This document shows positions 27,022-36,594 of a stretch of DNA of 64,000 nucleotides, piece by piece. Origin of the DNA: an uncultured Pedobacter sp. (GTDB taxonomy: Bacteria > Bacteroidota > Bacteroidia > Sphingobacteriales > Sphingobacteriaceae); assembly GCF_946480185.1 (NCBI RefSeq), contig NZ_CAMLIG010000010.1, positions 62,001 through 126,000 of the forward strand, read 5' to 3'. A program made the position numbers and the translations under genes. A model generated the notes under the pieces. That model did no database searches. It was not told the origin of the DNA and saw only the letters and a program-made list of their open reading frames with translations. How positions within the stretch are numbered: the first letter of the stretch is position 1; each line of letters opens with the position of its first letter.

Positions 27022-28884
27022 TTAATACTTGTTAAAGCGTTCAAAAAGCTCTTCAAGCGTGATTTTTAAGATAATTTGTTTGCCACTAAGCGTTACATTC
27101 GGCATAGCACAGGCGAACAACTGATCTATCAGATTATTCATTTCCTCGGTCTCTAATGTTGTGCCAGCTTTTATTGCCGAATTTTTCGCTAATGTACGAG
27201 CTAAATTGTCTCGTTTATCTAACTTTAAAACAGTATGATTATTTTTAAAACCTTCAATTAATTCCTCCAGCATGACGGCTAAATCGTTGTTTTCGGGCAA
27301 ATCTGCCGGAACGCCTTCAATCACCAAAGTGTTTTTACCAAAATCACGAATCACAAAACCCAAAGCCTGAAAATATGGCAGAAGCTCAGTTGCCAAAGCA
27401 AAATCTGTGGTATTTAAAGTTACGGTTTGCGGAAACAAACTTTGCTGACTTGAACCTTGATTTTGCTCCAGCTGTGCTAAAAATCTTTCGTATAAAATGC
27501 GCTCATGTGCTGCCTGCTGGTCAACCAACATAAATCCCGATTTTATTTGGGTAATAATATAGCGTTGGTGCAACTGAAAAACCTGTCTGGTGCTCAGGGT
27601 TTCTAGTTTTTCGTCGCCGGTTGCCAAACTTTTTTCATGATCAAGCTCAAAACTATGCTGCGTAAAAGACGGTTTTTCGTTGATTTCGTAAAGTGAACCC
27701 CAATTGCTCGGAATGCTTTTATGCTCGCCTACATTACGTAGATATGGAATTTCTCTGCTGGATTTTTTTTCTTCGTGAAAAGGATTGAAATCGGGATTAA
27801 ACGCTACAGAAGGTGCTGTAATTTCCTCCAAAGGTTTAGAAGTTAACATTCCGTTGAAGGAAGTTTCCTGATCAAAATCTAAAGTAGGGGTAATGTTATA
27901 CCTGCCCAAAGAACGTTTTACCGCCGAACGGATGATGGCATAAATGGCTTTCTCGTCCTGGTATTTAATTTCTGTTTTGGTAGGATGAACATTGATGTCA
28001 ATCTTTGCGGGGTCAATCTCAATAAACAAAACATACAGCGGAAAACAATCTTCAGGCAGTAATTGGTCATAAGCAATCATCACCGCATGGTTTAAATAGC
28101 CATCTTTTATAAAACGGTTATTCACAAAGAAAAACTGGTCTCCGCGGGTTTTTTTGGCAAAAGACGGTTTTCCAATAAATCCTTTCACTTGGATAATGCT
28201 GGTTTCCTCATCCAAAGGCACCAAACGTTCGTTGTAATTGTTGCCCAACAAATGCACAATCCGCTGTTTCAAGAGTACGGAGGGCAAATGATAAACTTCC
28301 TGCCCATCGTGGTGCAGGGTGAAATGAATTTCTGGATGTGCTAAGGAAACCCGCTGAAATTCATCAATGATATGACGCAACTCAACCGGATTACTTTTTA
28401 AAAAATTCCGACGAGCCGGTATGTTATAAAAAAGATTTTTTACCGAAATGGAAGTGCCCGACGATGTTGCGCAGACTTCCTGTTTTACCACTGTTGACGC
28501 TTCAATTTGCAAAAGTGTGCCTAATTCTTCGTCGTGTTTTTTGCTTTTTAGCTCCACTTGGGCAATTGCCGCTATGGACGCCATTGCCTCGCCCCTGAAA
28601 CCCATGGTTCTAATGGCAAACAAATCCTCGGCTTTGTTAATTTTAGAAGTTGCATGTCGTTCAAAGCACATTCTGGCATCGGTTGCACTCATTCCGCAGC
28701 CATTATCAATTACCTGAATCAATGCCTTTCCGGCATCTTTAATAATCAATTGTATTTTATCAGCGCCAGCGTCTATGGCGTTTTCCAACAATTCCTTAAC
28801 GGCAGAAGCGGGTCTTTGTACCACTTCCCCCGCCGCAATTTGGTTGGCTACAGAATCTGGTAAAAGTTTAATTATATCTGGCAT
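27022..28884 (-). CDS. mutL: DNA mismatch repair protein MutL
   Basis: GHKL ATPase that links MutS mismatch recognition to strand incision. I chose the ATG at 28884 (MPDIIKLLPDSVANQ), which matches the family N-terminus and gives 620 residues; 16 further codons are open upstream. ATPase motifs: E31 and N35 in KELLENAIDAG, DNGCGM, and GFRGEAMASI. The C-terminal dimerisation domain has DQQAAHERILYE near residue 455. This resembles the endonuclease motif DQHAxxExxxxE except for glutamine in place of histidine. It is the first gene of an operon with two rhomboids and an EEP protein. Confidence 0.95.
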   Translation of the reverse strand: MPDIIKLLPDSVANQIAAGEVVQRPASAVKELLENAIDAGADKIQLIIKDAGKALIQVIDNGCGMSATDARMCFERHATSKINKAEDLFAIRTMGFRGEAMASIAAIAQVELKSKKHDEELGTLLQIEASTVVKQEVCATSSGTSISVKNLFYNIPARRNFLKSNPVELRHIIDEFQRVSLAHPEIHFTLHHDGQEVYHLPSVLLKQRIVHLLGNNYNERLVPLDEETSIIQVKGFIGKPSFAKKTRGDQFFFVNNRFIKDGYLNHAVMIAYDQLLPEDCFPLYVLFIEIDPAKIDINVHPTKTEIKYQDEKAIYAIIRSAVKRSLGRYNITPTLDFDQETSFNGMLTSKPLEEITAPSVAFNPDFNPFHEEKKSSREIPYLRNVGEHKSIPSNWGSLYEINEKPSFTQHSFELDHEKSLATGDEKLETLSTRQVFQLHQRYIITQIKSGFMLVDQQAAHERILYERFLAQLEQNQGSSQQSLFPQTVTLNTTDFALATELLPYFQALGFVIRDFGKNTLVIEGVPADLPENNDLAVMLEELIEGFKNNHTVLKLDKRDNLARTLAKNSAIKAGTTLETEEMNNLIDQLFACAMPNVTLSGKQIILKITLEELFERFNKY

Positions 28885-29117
28885 GTTTCGCAAAAATAAG
28901 CAAATTTTCGAGGGCATTTTTTGGTGCTGCAAGAATTTGCAAATTTTAACGCTTGGCTTGTGTTTTGCACAGGTGGTCTTTATAAATTTAATTAGCTTTG
29001 ACGCTTAAATTGTTAGCTGTGCATTGCCTCAGGAACTTCTAACAATTTTTGTGCGCAATAAAACGCATCAAAAATGGGTTTTATCTACATAAATCCTCAA
29101 GAGAAATTATATCAAAA

Positions 29118-30926
29118 ATGATCAAAAAATTATTATTACTAAGTACCTTCCTTTGCTGTTTAACGCTGTTTTCTTGCGGACAAGATCATGTAGAAAGCGA
29201 AAACTGGCTTACAAAATTTAAACAAGCCGGCGAAAGCACTGTGGTTTTAAACAATAACGAATCAATAATTCCGCTTCTGCATCTCGAAAAAAGAAACATT
29301 GCTTTGGTTGATTTAGGTTTTAGCCCCTTTTCTGTTTTCGACAGTATTTTAAATAAATACAGTAAAGTGCAATATTTTGATGGGAAACAGGAATTCGCGA
29401 GCAGGCCTTTAAACAAGCAGCTAGACGACTTGAAATACTATAATACCGTTATTGTTAGCCTTTCGGATTCTACGGTTTTTAATGAAGACGTTTTAAATTT
29501 TATAGCCGAGTTAGACCGTAAACAGGAATTAATTGTTGCACTTTTTGGGGATCCTAAAAATTTAGCAAAACTAGAAAACATTAATTCCCCAGTGATTTGG
29601 TGCCCTCAAAACACAAAGGAAGGAGCAAATTTTAGCGCTCAGCTAATTTTTGGCGGTGTAGAAACACAAAATGTACTACTACAAAGTTATTCTACAAAAT
29701 ATCAGGCTGGAGCCGGAAGCAAAACTCAGAAAATACGATTTGAGTACACTGTACCCGAAGATGCAGGGATTAATATTGAGGATTTAAAAGAAATAGACGC
29801 CATCGCAGCCGAAGCCATCAGTAAAAAAGCAACGCCAGGTTGCGTTGTGTTTGTAGCTAAAGACGGTAAAGTAATTTACAACAAAGCGTACGGAACCCAC
29901 ACTTATGATAGTGATGCGCAAAAAGAACGTGTGGATGACATTTTTGATTTAGCTTCAGTAACCAAAACTTCTGCCACAACTATAGAAGCCATGCGCCTTT
30001 ATGAAACCAAAAAACTAAATTTAGATACTACCATAAGCACCTATTTAGCGCAGACTAGAAATACCGATAAAAGTACCATTAAAGTCCGCGAACTTTTGCT
30101 GCACCAAGCCGGTTTTATACCTTACATTCCGTTTTTCGCCAGTTTAAAGCCCGAAGATTTCCGGAGAGATTCCTCTGAAACTTATAATGTTAAAGTTGCC
30201 GATAGCTTTTACATGAAAAAAAGTTATTATAAAGATGTGATGTGGCAAACCATGCTTAAAAGCCCACTTAAAACACGCGGAAAATATGTTTACAGCGATT
30301 TGAGCATGTATTTTTTGAAAGAGGTTTTAGAAACAATTACCAAAACTCCTTTAGAAAAATATGTTTCCGAAAATTTTTATAAACCTTTGGGTATGTACAC
30401 TACAGGTTTTAATCCGCGTTACCGTTTCTTAAAATCGCAGATTGTACCTACTGAAAACGATACTTATTTCCGCCATACTTTATTATGGGGCTACGTTCAC
30501 GATCAAGGCGCAGCAATGGTTGGCGGAGTTTCTGGGCATGCCGGTCTATTTTCCAATGCTTCCGATTTGGCAATTATTTACCAGATGCTTTTAAACAAAG
30601 GCACTTACGGTGGCGAAACTTACCTACAGCCAGAAACTGTTGAGCTATTTACTGCAAAACAATCGAACATAAGCCGCAGAGGTTTAGGTTTCGATAGATA
30701 TGATGCGGAATCAAAAAATGGATATCCTTCTAAGCTGGCATCGCCACAAACTTTCGGGCATACAGGCTACACCGGAACAGCGGTTTGGGTTGATCCGAAA
30801 GAAAACCTGGTTTATATTTTCTTGTCAAATCGGGTTAATCCAACGGTAAACAACCGGCTCTCTACTTTGGATATCCGTCCGAGAATACAGGATGTGATTT
30901 ACCGAGCGATACAAAAAGCCAAATAA
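29118..30926 (+). CDS. Lipoprotein: GH3 C-domain-like region fused to beta-lactamase-type serine hydrolase
   Basis: Using the ATG at 29118 the protein has 602 residues and a lipobox LFSC (C20). Residues about 36-200 resemble the C-terminal domain of glycoside hydrolase family 3 (ESTVVLNNNESIIPL, then IALVDLG). The rest is a class C beta-lactamase/PBP-type domain, with S280-x-x-K283 (SVTK), Y392-S-D394 and H548-T-G550. In known GH3/beta-lactamase fusions a GH3 barrel precedes these two parts; here the barrel is missing. A role as an envelope hydrolase acting on peptidoglycan or D-amino peptides is inference. Divergent from mutL. Confidence 0.82.
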   Translation: MIKKLLLLSTFLCCLTLFSCGQDHVESENWLTKFKQAGESTVVLNNNESIIPLLHLEKRNIALVDLGFSPFSVFDSILNKYSKVQYFDGKQEFASRPLNKQLDDLKYYNTVIVSLSDSTVFNEDVLNFIAELDRKQELIVALFGDPKNLAKLENINSPVIWCPQNTKEGANFSAQLIFGGVETQNVLLQSYSTKYQAGAGSKTQKIRFEYTVPEDAGINIEDLKEIDAIAAEAISKKATPGCVVFVAKDGKVIYNKAYGTHTYDSDAQKERVDDIFDLASVTKTSATTIEAMRLYETKKLNLDTTISTYLAQTRNTDKSTIKVRELLLHQAGFIPYIPFFASLKPEDFRRDSSETYNVKVADSFYMKKSYYKDVMWQTMLKSPLKTRGKYVYSDLSMYFLKEVLETITKTPLEKYVSENFYKPLGMYTTGFNPRYRFLKSQIVPTENDTYFRHTLLWGYVHDQGAAMVGGVSGHAGLFSNASDLAIIYQMLLNKGTYGGETYLQPETVELFTAKQSNISRRGLGFDRYDAESKNGYPSKLASPQTFGHTGYTGTAVWVDPKENLVYIFLSNRVNPTVNNRLSTLDIRPRIQDVIYRAIQKAK

Positions 30927-30964
30927 TACGAACAAAAAGGCTTCGTTTTTGTTAATTAATTATT

Positions 30965-31441
30965 ATGGATAAAATTAAAAGTACATTAAAAATAACCGTT
31001 GCGCTTTTACTAATGGTTTTCATCACTTCATGTTCAAAAAAAGTAGTGAGCCCCGAAGTTGCAAAATTGCAATCGCAACAGGAACTTTTAGATCTTAACA
31101 GCAAACTGAACAAGCTAAATTTATCGCTCGAAAAAAAGTTAGCAACTGTAAAGGGATTAATTAAAGACGTTGAAAAAGCAAATAAAAGAGCAAGTAACTC
31201 TGCCGATGACGCTAAAAAAAGGTCTGCGGAATTATCTAAAAATCCGGGCGACAGTCGTGTGGCTTCAAAAGCAGAAAGAGCATCGAAAAGAGCCGCCAAA
31301 GACGTAAAAAGAGCTGCCAAACTTAACAGTAAATTAAGTGACGCTAATGATGAGGTGAAGGATTTGCAAAAAGACATTAAAGACACGCAATCTAAATTAG
31401 ACGACCTTCAATCTAAAATTAACTTTGTGCCCAACCAATAA
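30965..31441 (+). CDS. Small coiled-coil lipoprotein, function unknown
   Basis: I do not recognise a named family. The 158-residue protein starts with a lipoprotein signal peptide (VFITSCS, cysteine at residue 23). It is otherwise highly charged, lysine- and alanine-rich and almost entirely heptad-like, for example around LNSKLNKLNLSLEKKL and KDLQKDIKDTQSKLDDLQSK. A long rod anchored in a membrane is expected, in the manner of Lpp/SlyB-like spacers, but that is analogy only. It starts 38 bp after the serine hydrolase gene on the same strand. Confidence 0.65.
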   Translation: MDKIKSTLKITVALLLMVFITSCSKKVVSPEVAKLQSQQELLDLNSKLNKLNLSLEKKLATVKGLIKDVEKANKRASNSADDAKKRSAELSKNPGDSRVASKAERASKRAAKDVKRAAKLNSKLSDANDEVKDLQKDIKDTQSKLDDLQSKINFVPNQ

Positions 31442-31549
31442 CCAACCGCGGAAAGCAACAATGAAATTGATGTTTAATGTTACATTAAATTTACTTTAGT
31501 ACCGGTTAAATAGCTTTATTTTGACGCCGTTACCTCAATAGAATAAAAA

Positions 31550-32692
31550 ATGAAAATAGGGATTGTTTGTTATCCAACCTTTGGCGGTAGTGGTGTAGTA
31601 GCCACCGAGTTAGGAAAAGCACTTGCAGATAATGGGCACCAAGTCCATTTTATAACTTATAGCCAGCCAGCCAGATTAGATTTTTTCTCCGAAAATCTAT
31701 TTTATCACGAAGTTTCGGTTTCACAATACCCATTGTTTGATTACGCACCTTATGAGCTGGCGCTTTCCAGCAAAATGGTAGACGTTGTGCGGTTTGAAAA
31801 ATTGGATATTTTACATGTTCATTATGCCATTCCACATGCTTCCGCTGCTTTTATGGCAAAACAAATTTTGGGAACGTTTGGCATTCATATTCCTGTAGTA
31901 ACCACACTACACGGTACAGATATTACTTTAGTGGGCAGAGACGTTACCTACAAACCCGTGGTTACGTTTTCTATCAACCAATCAGATGGAGTTACGGCAG
32001 TATCGGAAGATTTAAAAAAATCAACTTACGATCATTTTGAAATTACCAAAGAGATTAAGGTAATTCCAAATTTTATCGACCATAACCGTTTCAGCTTAAA
32101 ACCTAAAGATCACTTTAAAAAGGCGATTGCACCACAGGGAGAGCGTATTTTAGCACATACTTCTAACTTCCGTAAAGTAAAACGTACGCGTGATGTAATG
32201 TATATTTTTCAACAGGTTTTAAAAAAGGTGCCCGCTAAACTTTTAATGGTGGGCGATGGTCCGGATCGTGTAAACTGCGAGCAAATTGCCAGAGATTTAG
32301 GGGTTTGCGAACATGTACGTTTTTTGGGCAAGCAAGATGCTGTAGAAGAAATTCTCTCTGTATCTGATTTGTTTTTGATGCCTTCAGAATCAGAAAGTTT
32401 TGGTTTGGCCGCTTTAGAAGCAATGGCCTGTAAAGTCCCTGTTGTTTCCTCAAACACCGGCGGTTTGCCAGAATTAAATGTTGATGGCGTAACCGGCTTT
32501 ATGGATAACGTTGGCGATGTAGAAGGCATGGCAAAACATGCTATCTATATTTTAGAAAACGACGAGCGCTTAAACCAATTCAAAGAAAATGCCCTAAACC
32601 GAGCCAAAGAGTTTGATTTAGACCGGATTTTACCAATGTATGAAAATTTTTATAACGAGGTTATTGAAAAAAGCAAAGCCGCGGTGGTTTAA
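31550..32692 (+). CDS. bshA: N-acetyl-alpha-D-glucosaminyl L-malate synthase BshA
   Basis: GT4-family enzyme that makes GlcNAc-malate, the first step of bacillithiol synthesis. The protein begins MKIGIVCYPTFGGSGVVATELG, the typical BshA start. It has the segments VHYAIPHASAAFMAKQI and TTLHGTDITLVGRD, and the GT-B donor-site ESESFGLAALEAMAC with the conserved EX7E spacing. Length (380 residues) is normal. bshB and bshC are not in the window. No clear terminator follows; downstream lies a 1-kb repeat region. Confidence 0.93.
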   Translation: MKIGIVCYPTFGGSGVVATELGKALADNGHQVHFITYSQPARLDFFSENLFYHEVSVSQYPLFDYAPYELALSSKMVDVVRFEKLDILHVHYAIPHASAAFMAKQILGTFGIHIPVVTTLHGTDITLVGRDVTYKPVVTFSINQSDGVTAVSEDLKKSTYDHFEITKEIKVIPNFIDHNRFSLKPKDHFKKAIAPQGERILAHTSNFRKVKRTRDVMYIFQQVLKKVPAKLLMVGDGPDRVNCEQIARDLGVCEHVRFLGKQDAVEEILSVSDLFLMPSESESFGLAALEAMACKVPVVSSNTGGLPELNVDGVTGFMDNVGDVEGMAKHAIYILENDERLNQFKENALNRAKEFDLDRILPMYENFYNEVIEKSKAAVV

Positions 32693-32939
32693 GGGTTTTT
32701 GAAAAACAATGTTCATCACCTGTGGCGGCCAACAGTCCCGCTTTTCATTACAAATACTCATTCCGCCTGCCTGCGGTAGGCAGGCAGGCTCCATTGTGGG
32801 TTTTTCATTACAATCGGGTTTAGGAACATTAGCTTGTGCCATAGGAAATCCCAAATTATTTAATTTAAAAAAAAGATACGTTAAAGACAGTTACTCAGAC
32901 AAATTATCGCCCAACTAAAACCGCTAACTTTCGCAGCCG
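32693..32939. other. Spacer after bshA with a strong 25-bp hairpin
   Basis: About 250 bp without a convincing gene. It contains a perfect inverted repeat at 32765-32789 (GCCTGCCTGC, 5-base loop, GCAGGCAGGC). This is GC-rich compared with the surroundings and is flanked by two similar phrases ending TTTTTCATTACAA and CTTTTCATTACAAA. It looks like a remnant of an interspersed palindromic repeat. A 69-codon open frame crosses it but has no recognisable features. Confidence 0.6.
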
Positions 32940-33610
32940 ATAAAGGGTAGCTCCTACGGAGCACAACAACTATATCCAGCTGAGCTTACAAAGCGGTAGC
33001 TCCTACGGAGCAGTATCAAGATTCTCTAAATTTATTATAGATTTCTTTTGAACTAAGGAACGTCACAGTGTTATGCCAAAGACTGATATTTCATATAAAA
33101 CAGTACGGAATGACGTTAATTGTCTGTTGGTGATTTTTTGGCTTTTTCCATTGAAATCCAAACCCCTCCGCACCAACCTTAAAGCCTCGTAGAGGCTACC
33201 GCTTTGTAAGTCCCCCGTCAACATACTCAACCTGAAATGCTCCGTAGGGGCTACCCAAACCACTTTATAGGCAAAACAACCTAGGTGCTAGCTCCTACGG
33301 AGCAGTATCGAAACTCTCTAAATTTATTATAGATTTCTTTTGAACTAGGGAACGTCACAGTGTTATGCCAAAGCCTGATATTTCATATAAAACAGTACGG
33401 AATGACGTTAATTGTCTGTTGGTGATTTTTTGGCTTTTCCATTGAAATATACACACCAACCTTAAAGCCTCGTAGAGGCTACCGCTTTGTAAGTCCCCCG
33501 TCAATATACTCAACTTGAAATGCTCCGTAGGAGCTACCCAAACCACTTTATAGGTAAAACACCCTAGGCGCTAGCTCCTACGCAGCAGTATCAAAGCTCT
33601 CTATATTTAT
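32940..33610. repeat. Two tandem 292-bp repeat units bounded by inverted 18-mers
   Basis: Unit 1 starts near 32995 and unit 2 near 33287; they are nearly identical over about 290 bp, unit 2 having a 9-bp deletion. GGTAGCTCCTACGGAGCA and close variants occur at 32946-32963, 32995-33012, about 33287-33304 and 33570-33586. The reverse complement occurs at 33238-33255 and 33521-33538, so each unit has inverted ends. Inside each unit, AACGTCA and TGACGTT form another inverted pair, and CTTACAAAGCGGTAG recurs inverted. Both units carry the same 63-66 codon open frame on the minus strand, which I regard as a by-product of the repeat. Confidence 0.85.
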
Positions 33611-33685
33611 TATACTTATTTAAACAAATCCTCTAGAGAATCCTAAACAAATAACCCCAAACCCAAAATATTAGCCCTAAAACAT

Positions 33686-33693
33686 TAAATTTG
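33686..33693 (+). promoter_or_regulatory. Candidate -7 promoter box for polA
   Basis: TAAATTTG matches TAnnTTTG exactly, about 39 bp before the polA ATG. No TTG at a good -33 spacing is evident, so support is weak. Confidence 0.35.
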
Positions 33694-33731
33694 GAAAAAC
33701 CCTTTTTCCAAAGGCAAAATAAAAATCAAAC

Positions 33732-36545
33732 ATGTCGAAAAAACTCTTTCTTTTAGATGGAATGGCGCTGGTTTACCGGGCACATTTCGCGTTAAGCAAA
33801 AATCCAAGATTCACCTCTCATGGCATCAACACCTCTGCGGTGATGGGCTTTACCAACACTTTATTAGAGGTCTTAAAAAAAGAAAGACCATCGCATATCG
33901 CCGTAGTTTTTGATACGGATGCAAAAACAGAACGCCATACTGATTTTGAAGCCTATAAAGGTCACCGACAAGCAATGCCCGAAGATTTATCGGCCGCTTT
34001 ACCCTATGTGGTGAAACTCATACAAGGTTTCAATATTCCAGTAATCACCTCGGATGGGTTTGAGGCAGATGACGTAATTGGTACGCTGGCCAAACAAGCC
34101 GAAAAAGAAGGCTATACCGTTTACTGTATGACGCCCGATAAGGATTTTGCACAATTGGTTTCAGAAAATATTTACATCTACAAACCCGCTAGAATGGGTA
34201 ACGACATGGAAATTTTGGGCGTAAAAGAGGTTTTGGCGAAATGGGAAATTGAGCATGTACACCAAGTTATTGATATTTTAGGTTTATGGGGCGATGCGGT
34301 GGATAACATTCCCGGAATCCCAGGAATTGGCGAAAAAACTGCTAAAAGTTTAATTAAAACTTACGGTTCTATGGAAAATATTATTGCCAACAGCCACGAG
34401 TTAAAAGGAAAGCAAAGAGAAAACGTAGAAAATTTTGCAGAACAAGGTTTGCTTTCAAAAAAACTGGCAACAATTTTATTGGATGCACCGGTTGAGTTTC
34501 ATGAAGAAAGTTTTAGAATTGGTCCGCCAAATAAAGAAGCCTTGGAGCCCCTTTTTGCAGAATTAGAATTTAGAACTTTAGGTCGCAGGGTTTTTGGTGA
34601 AGATTTCAGTATAAGCGATGTAAAAGGAAATACTAGCGGTCAAATGGATTTATTTGGCAAACCAACAGAAGCGCAAGGAATTACCAATATTAACATTACA
34701 CCAGCCCAAGCCGGCACTTTTGTAGAAGGTGGAAAAAACATCGAAAATACGCCTCACGCTTATTATTTAATGGATGATAAAGAAAAAAGAGCCGAGTTAA
34801 TTAAACTTTTGGAACAGCAAAAAGCTTTTTGTTTTGATACCGAAACCACCGGGATTGATGCAAATAATGCGGAGTTGGTGGGGCTTTCTTTCAGTTTTAA
34901 ACCGGGCGAAGCTTATTACGTTCCCGTTCCTTTCGATCAGGAAGAATGTAAGAAAATCGTTCATGAATTTGCAGATGTGCTACAGACGCCATCCATCAAA
35001 AAAATTGGGCAAAATCTTAAATACGACATCCTGATTTTGAAATGGTACGGTGTAGAAGTTGCCGGTGAACTTTTTGACACCATGTTGGCACATTATCTTT
35101 TAGACCCCGATACCCGTCATAATATGGATGTTTTGGCCGAAAATTATTTGGGCTATACACCCGTTTCTATTACAGAACTCATCGGTAAAAAAGGAAAAAA
35201 CCAAGGAAATATGCGTGATATTGACGTAGAAACGGTAAAAGAATACGCCGCCGAAGACGCTGATATCACTTTGCAACTTCATGATGTTTTTGCGCCAATG
35301 TTGCAGGAATCAAACGCTACTAAACTACTTTCCGAGGTAGAAAATCCGCTGATTTATGTATTGGCAGCTATGGAAATTGAGGGCGTACGCATTGATATGG
35401 AACAATTGCAAAATTATTCCATAGATTTGGAAAAAGACATTACCCGCTTAGAAGCTTCTGTTTATGAAAAAGCGGGCGTAAAATTCAATTTGGCCTCGCC
35501 TAAACAATTGGGAGAAGTTTTGTTTGATAAGCTAAAATTGGATGATAAAGCCAAGAAAACCAAAACCGGTCAATACCAAACTGGTGAAGATATTTTGTTG
35601 GCTTTAGCGCCAAAATCTGACATTGTGCAGGATATTGTGGATTTTAGGCAGTTGTGTAAACTCAAATCCACTTATGTGGATGCTTTGCCTTTGTTGATTA
35701 ACCCAAAAACTGGCAGAGTGCATACTTCTTACAACCAAGCCGTTGCTGCAACCGGAAGGTTAAGTTCTAACAATCCAAACCTGCAAAACATCCCAATTAG
35801 AACCGCTCGTGGGCGAGAAGTGAGGAAAGCTTTTATCCCTAGAGATGAAAACCATATTTTGCTTTCTGCGGATTATTCGCAAATTGAATTACGGATAATT
35901 GCCGAAATTAGTGAGGACCCAAATATGATGGAAGCTTTTGTGCAGGGTTTGGATATCCACACCGCAACGGCCGCAAAGGTTTATGGCATTGGTTTAGATG
36001 AAGTAACTTCAGACCAGCGCCGAAACGCGAAGGCGGTAAACTTTGGAATCATTTACGGTCAGTCCGCTTTTGGTTTGTCGCAAACTTTGGGTATCCCGAG
36101 AAAAGAAGCGGCAGAAATTATCGAAAATTATTTTGAGCAGTACGCCGGCATTAAAAAATATATGGCCGATACCATGAATTTCGCCCGTGAAAACGGTTAT
36201 GTGGAAACCATTATGGGCCGGAGACGATATTTAAGAGACATCAATTCGGCAAACCAAACTGTGCGTGGTTTTGCCGAACGAAATGCAATTAACGCCCCAA
36301 TCCAAGGTTCCGCTGCGGATATGATCAAAGTTGCAATGATCCAAATTCATAAAGACATTATTGACCAAAAACTACAATCAAAAATGACCATGCAGGTGCA
36401 TGATGAATTGGTGTTTGATGTGCTGATTTCTGAGAAAGAACAGATGAAAAAGATTATCAAAAACAGAATGCAGAATGCTATTAAAACCAAAGTTCCGTTG
36501 TTGGTAGAAGTTGGGGAAGGTTTGAATTGGTTGGAGGCGCATTAG
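33732..36545 (+). CDS. polA: DNA polymerase I
   Basis: Gap-filling and Okazaki-fragment-processing polymerase, 937 residues. The N-terminal 5'-3' nuclease domain (about 1-290) shows LLDGMALVYRAHFA, DGFEADDVIGTLA and GIPGIGEKTA. The 3'-5' exonuclease domain retains its acidic residues (FDTETTG near 367, IGQNLKYD, and YAAEDAD), so proofreading is probably active. The polymerase domain has motif A (SADYSQIELR, about 712), motif B (RRNAKAVNFGIIYG, about 762) and motif C (MQVHDELVFDV, about 886). Full length and intact. Confidence 0.98.
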   Translation: MSKKLFLLDGMALVYRAHFALSKNPRFTSHGINTSAVMGFTNTLLEVLKKERPSHIAVVFDTDAKTERHTDFEAYKGHRQAMPEDLSAALPYVVKLIQGFNIPVITSDGFEADDVIGTLAKQAEKEGYTVYCMTPDKDFAQLVSENIYIYKPARMGNDMEILGVKEVLAKWEIEHVHQVIDILGLWGDAVDNIPGIPGIGEKTAKSLIKTYGSMENIIANSHELKGKQRENVENFAEQGLLSKKLATILLDAPVEFHEESFRIGPPNKEALEPLFAELEFRTLGRRVFGEDFSISDVKGNTSGQMDLFGKPTEAQGITNINITPAQAGTFVEGGKNIENTPHAYYLMDDKEKRAELIKLLEQQKAFCFDTETTGIDANNAELVGLSFSFKPGEAYYVPVPFDQEECKKIVHEFADVLQTPSIKKIGQNLKYDILILKWYGVEVAGELFDTMLAHYLLDPDTRHNMDVLAENYLGYTPVSITELIGKKGKNQGNMRDIDVETVKEYAAEDADITLQLHDVFAPMLQESNATKLLSEVENPLIYVLAAMEIEGVRIDMEQLQNYSIDLEKDITRLEASVYEKAGVKFNLASPKQLGEVLFDKLKLDDKAKKTKTGQYQTGEDILLALAPKSDIVQDIVDFRQLCKLKSTYVDALPLLINPKTGRVHTSYNQAVAATGRLSSNNPNLQNIPIRTARGREVRKAFIPRDENHILLSADYSQIELRIIAEISEDPNMMEAFVQGLDIHTATAAKVYGIGLDEVTSDQRRNAKAVNFGIIYGQSAFGLSQTLGIPRKEAAEIIENYFEQYAGIKKYMADTMNFARENGYVETIMGRRRYLRDINSANQTVRGFAERNAINAPIQGSAADMIKVAMIQIHKDIIDQKLQSKMTMQVHDELVFDVLISEKEQMKKIIKNRMQNAIKTKVPLLVEVGEGLNWLEAH

Positions 36546-36594
36546 GAGCCTATATTAATAAATCCGTGGATTACAAATCCGCTTTATTGGATAA

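Noticed and set aside
28933..29117. Origin-like divergence point between mutL and the serine hydrolase
   Set aside because: Gene strands switch here, but the spacer is short and shows no DnaA-box cluster, so it is a weaker candidate than the nadB-nadA spacer.
32709..32918. 69-codon frame crossing the GC-rich hairpin after bshA
   Set aside because: It runs through a palindrome and has no family features; more likely repeat DNA than a gene.
33063..33546. Two near-identical minus-strand frames of 66 and 63 codons
   Set aside because: They are carried by the tandem 292-bp repeat; the similarity is that of the DNA repeat, and no start signal or protein family is evident.
32940..33610. CRISPR-like array
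   Set aside because: Only two long units with no short regular repeats or unique spacers, and no cas genes nearby.
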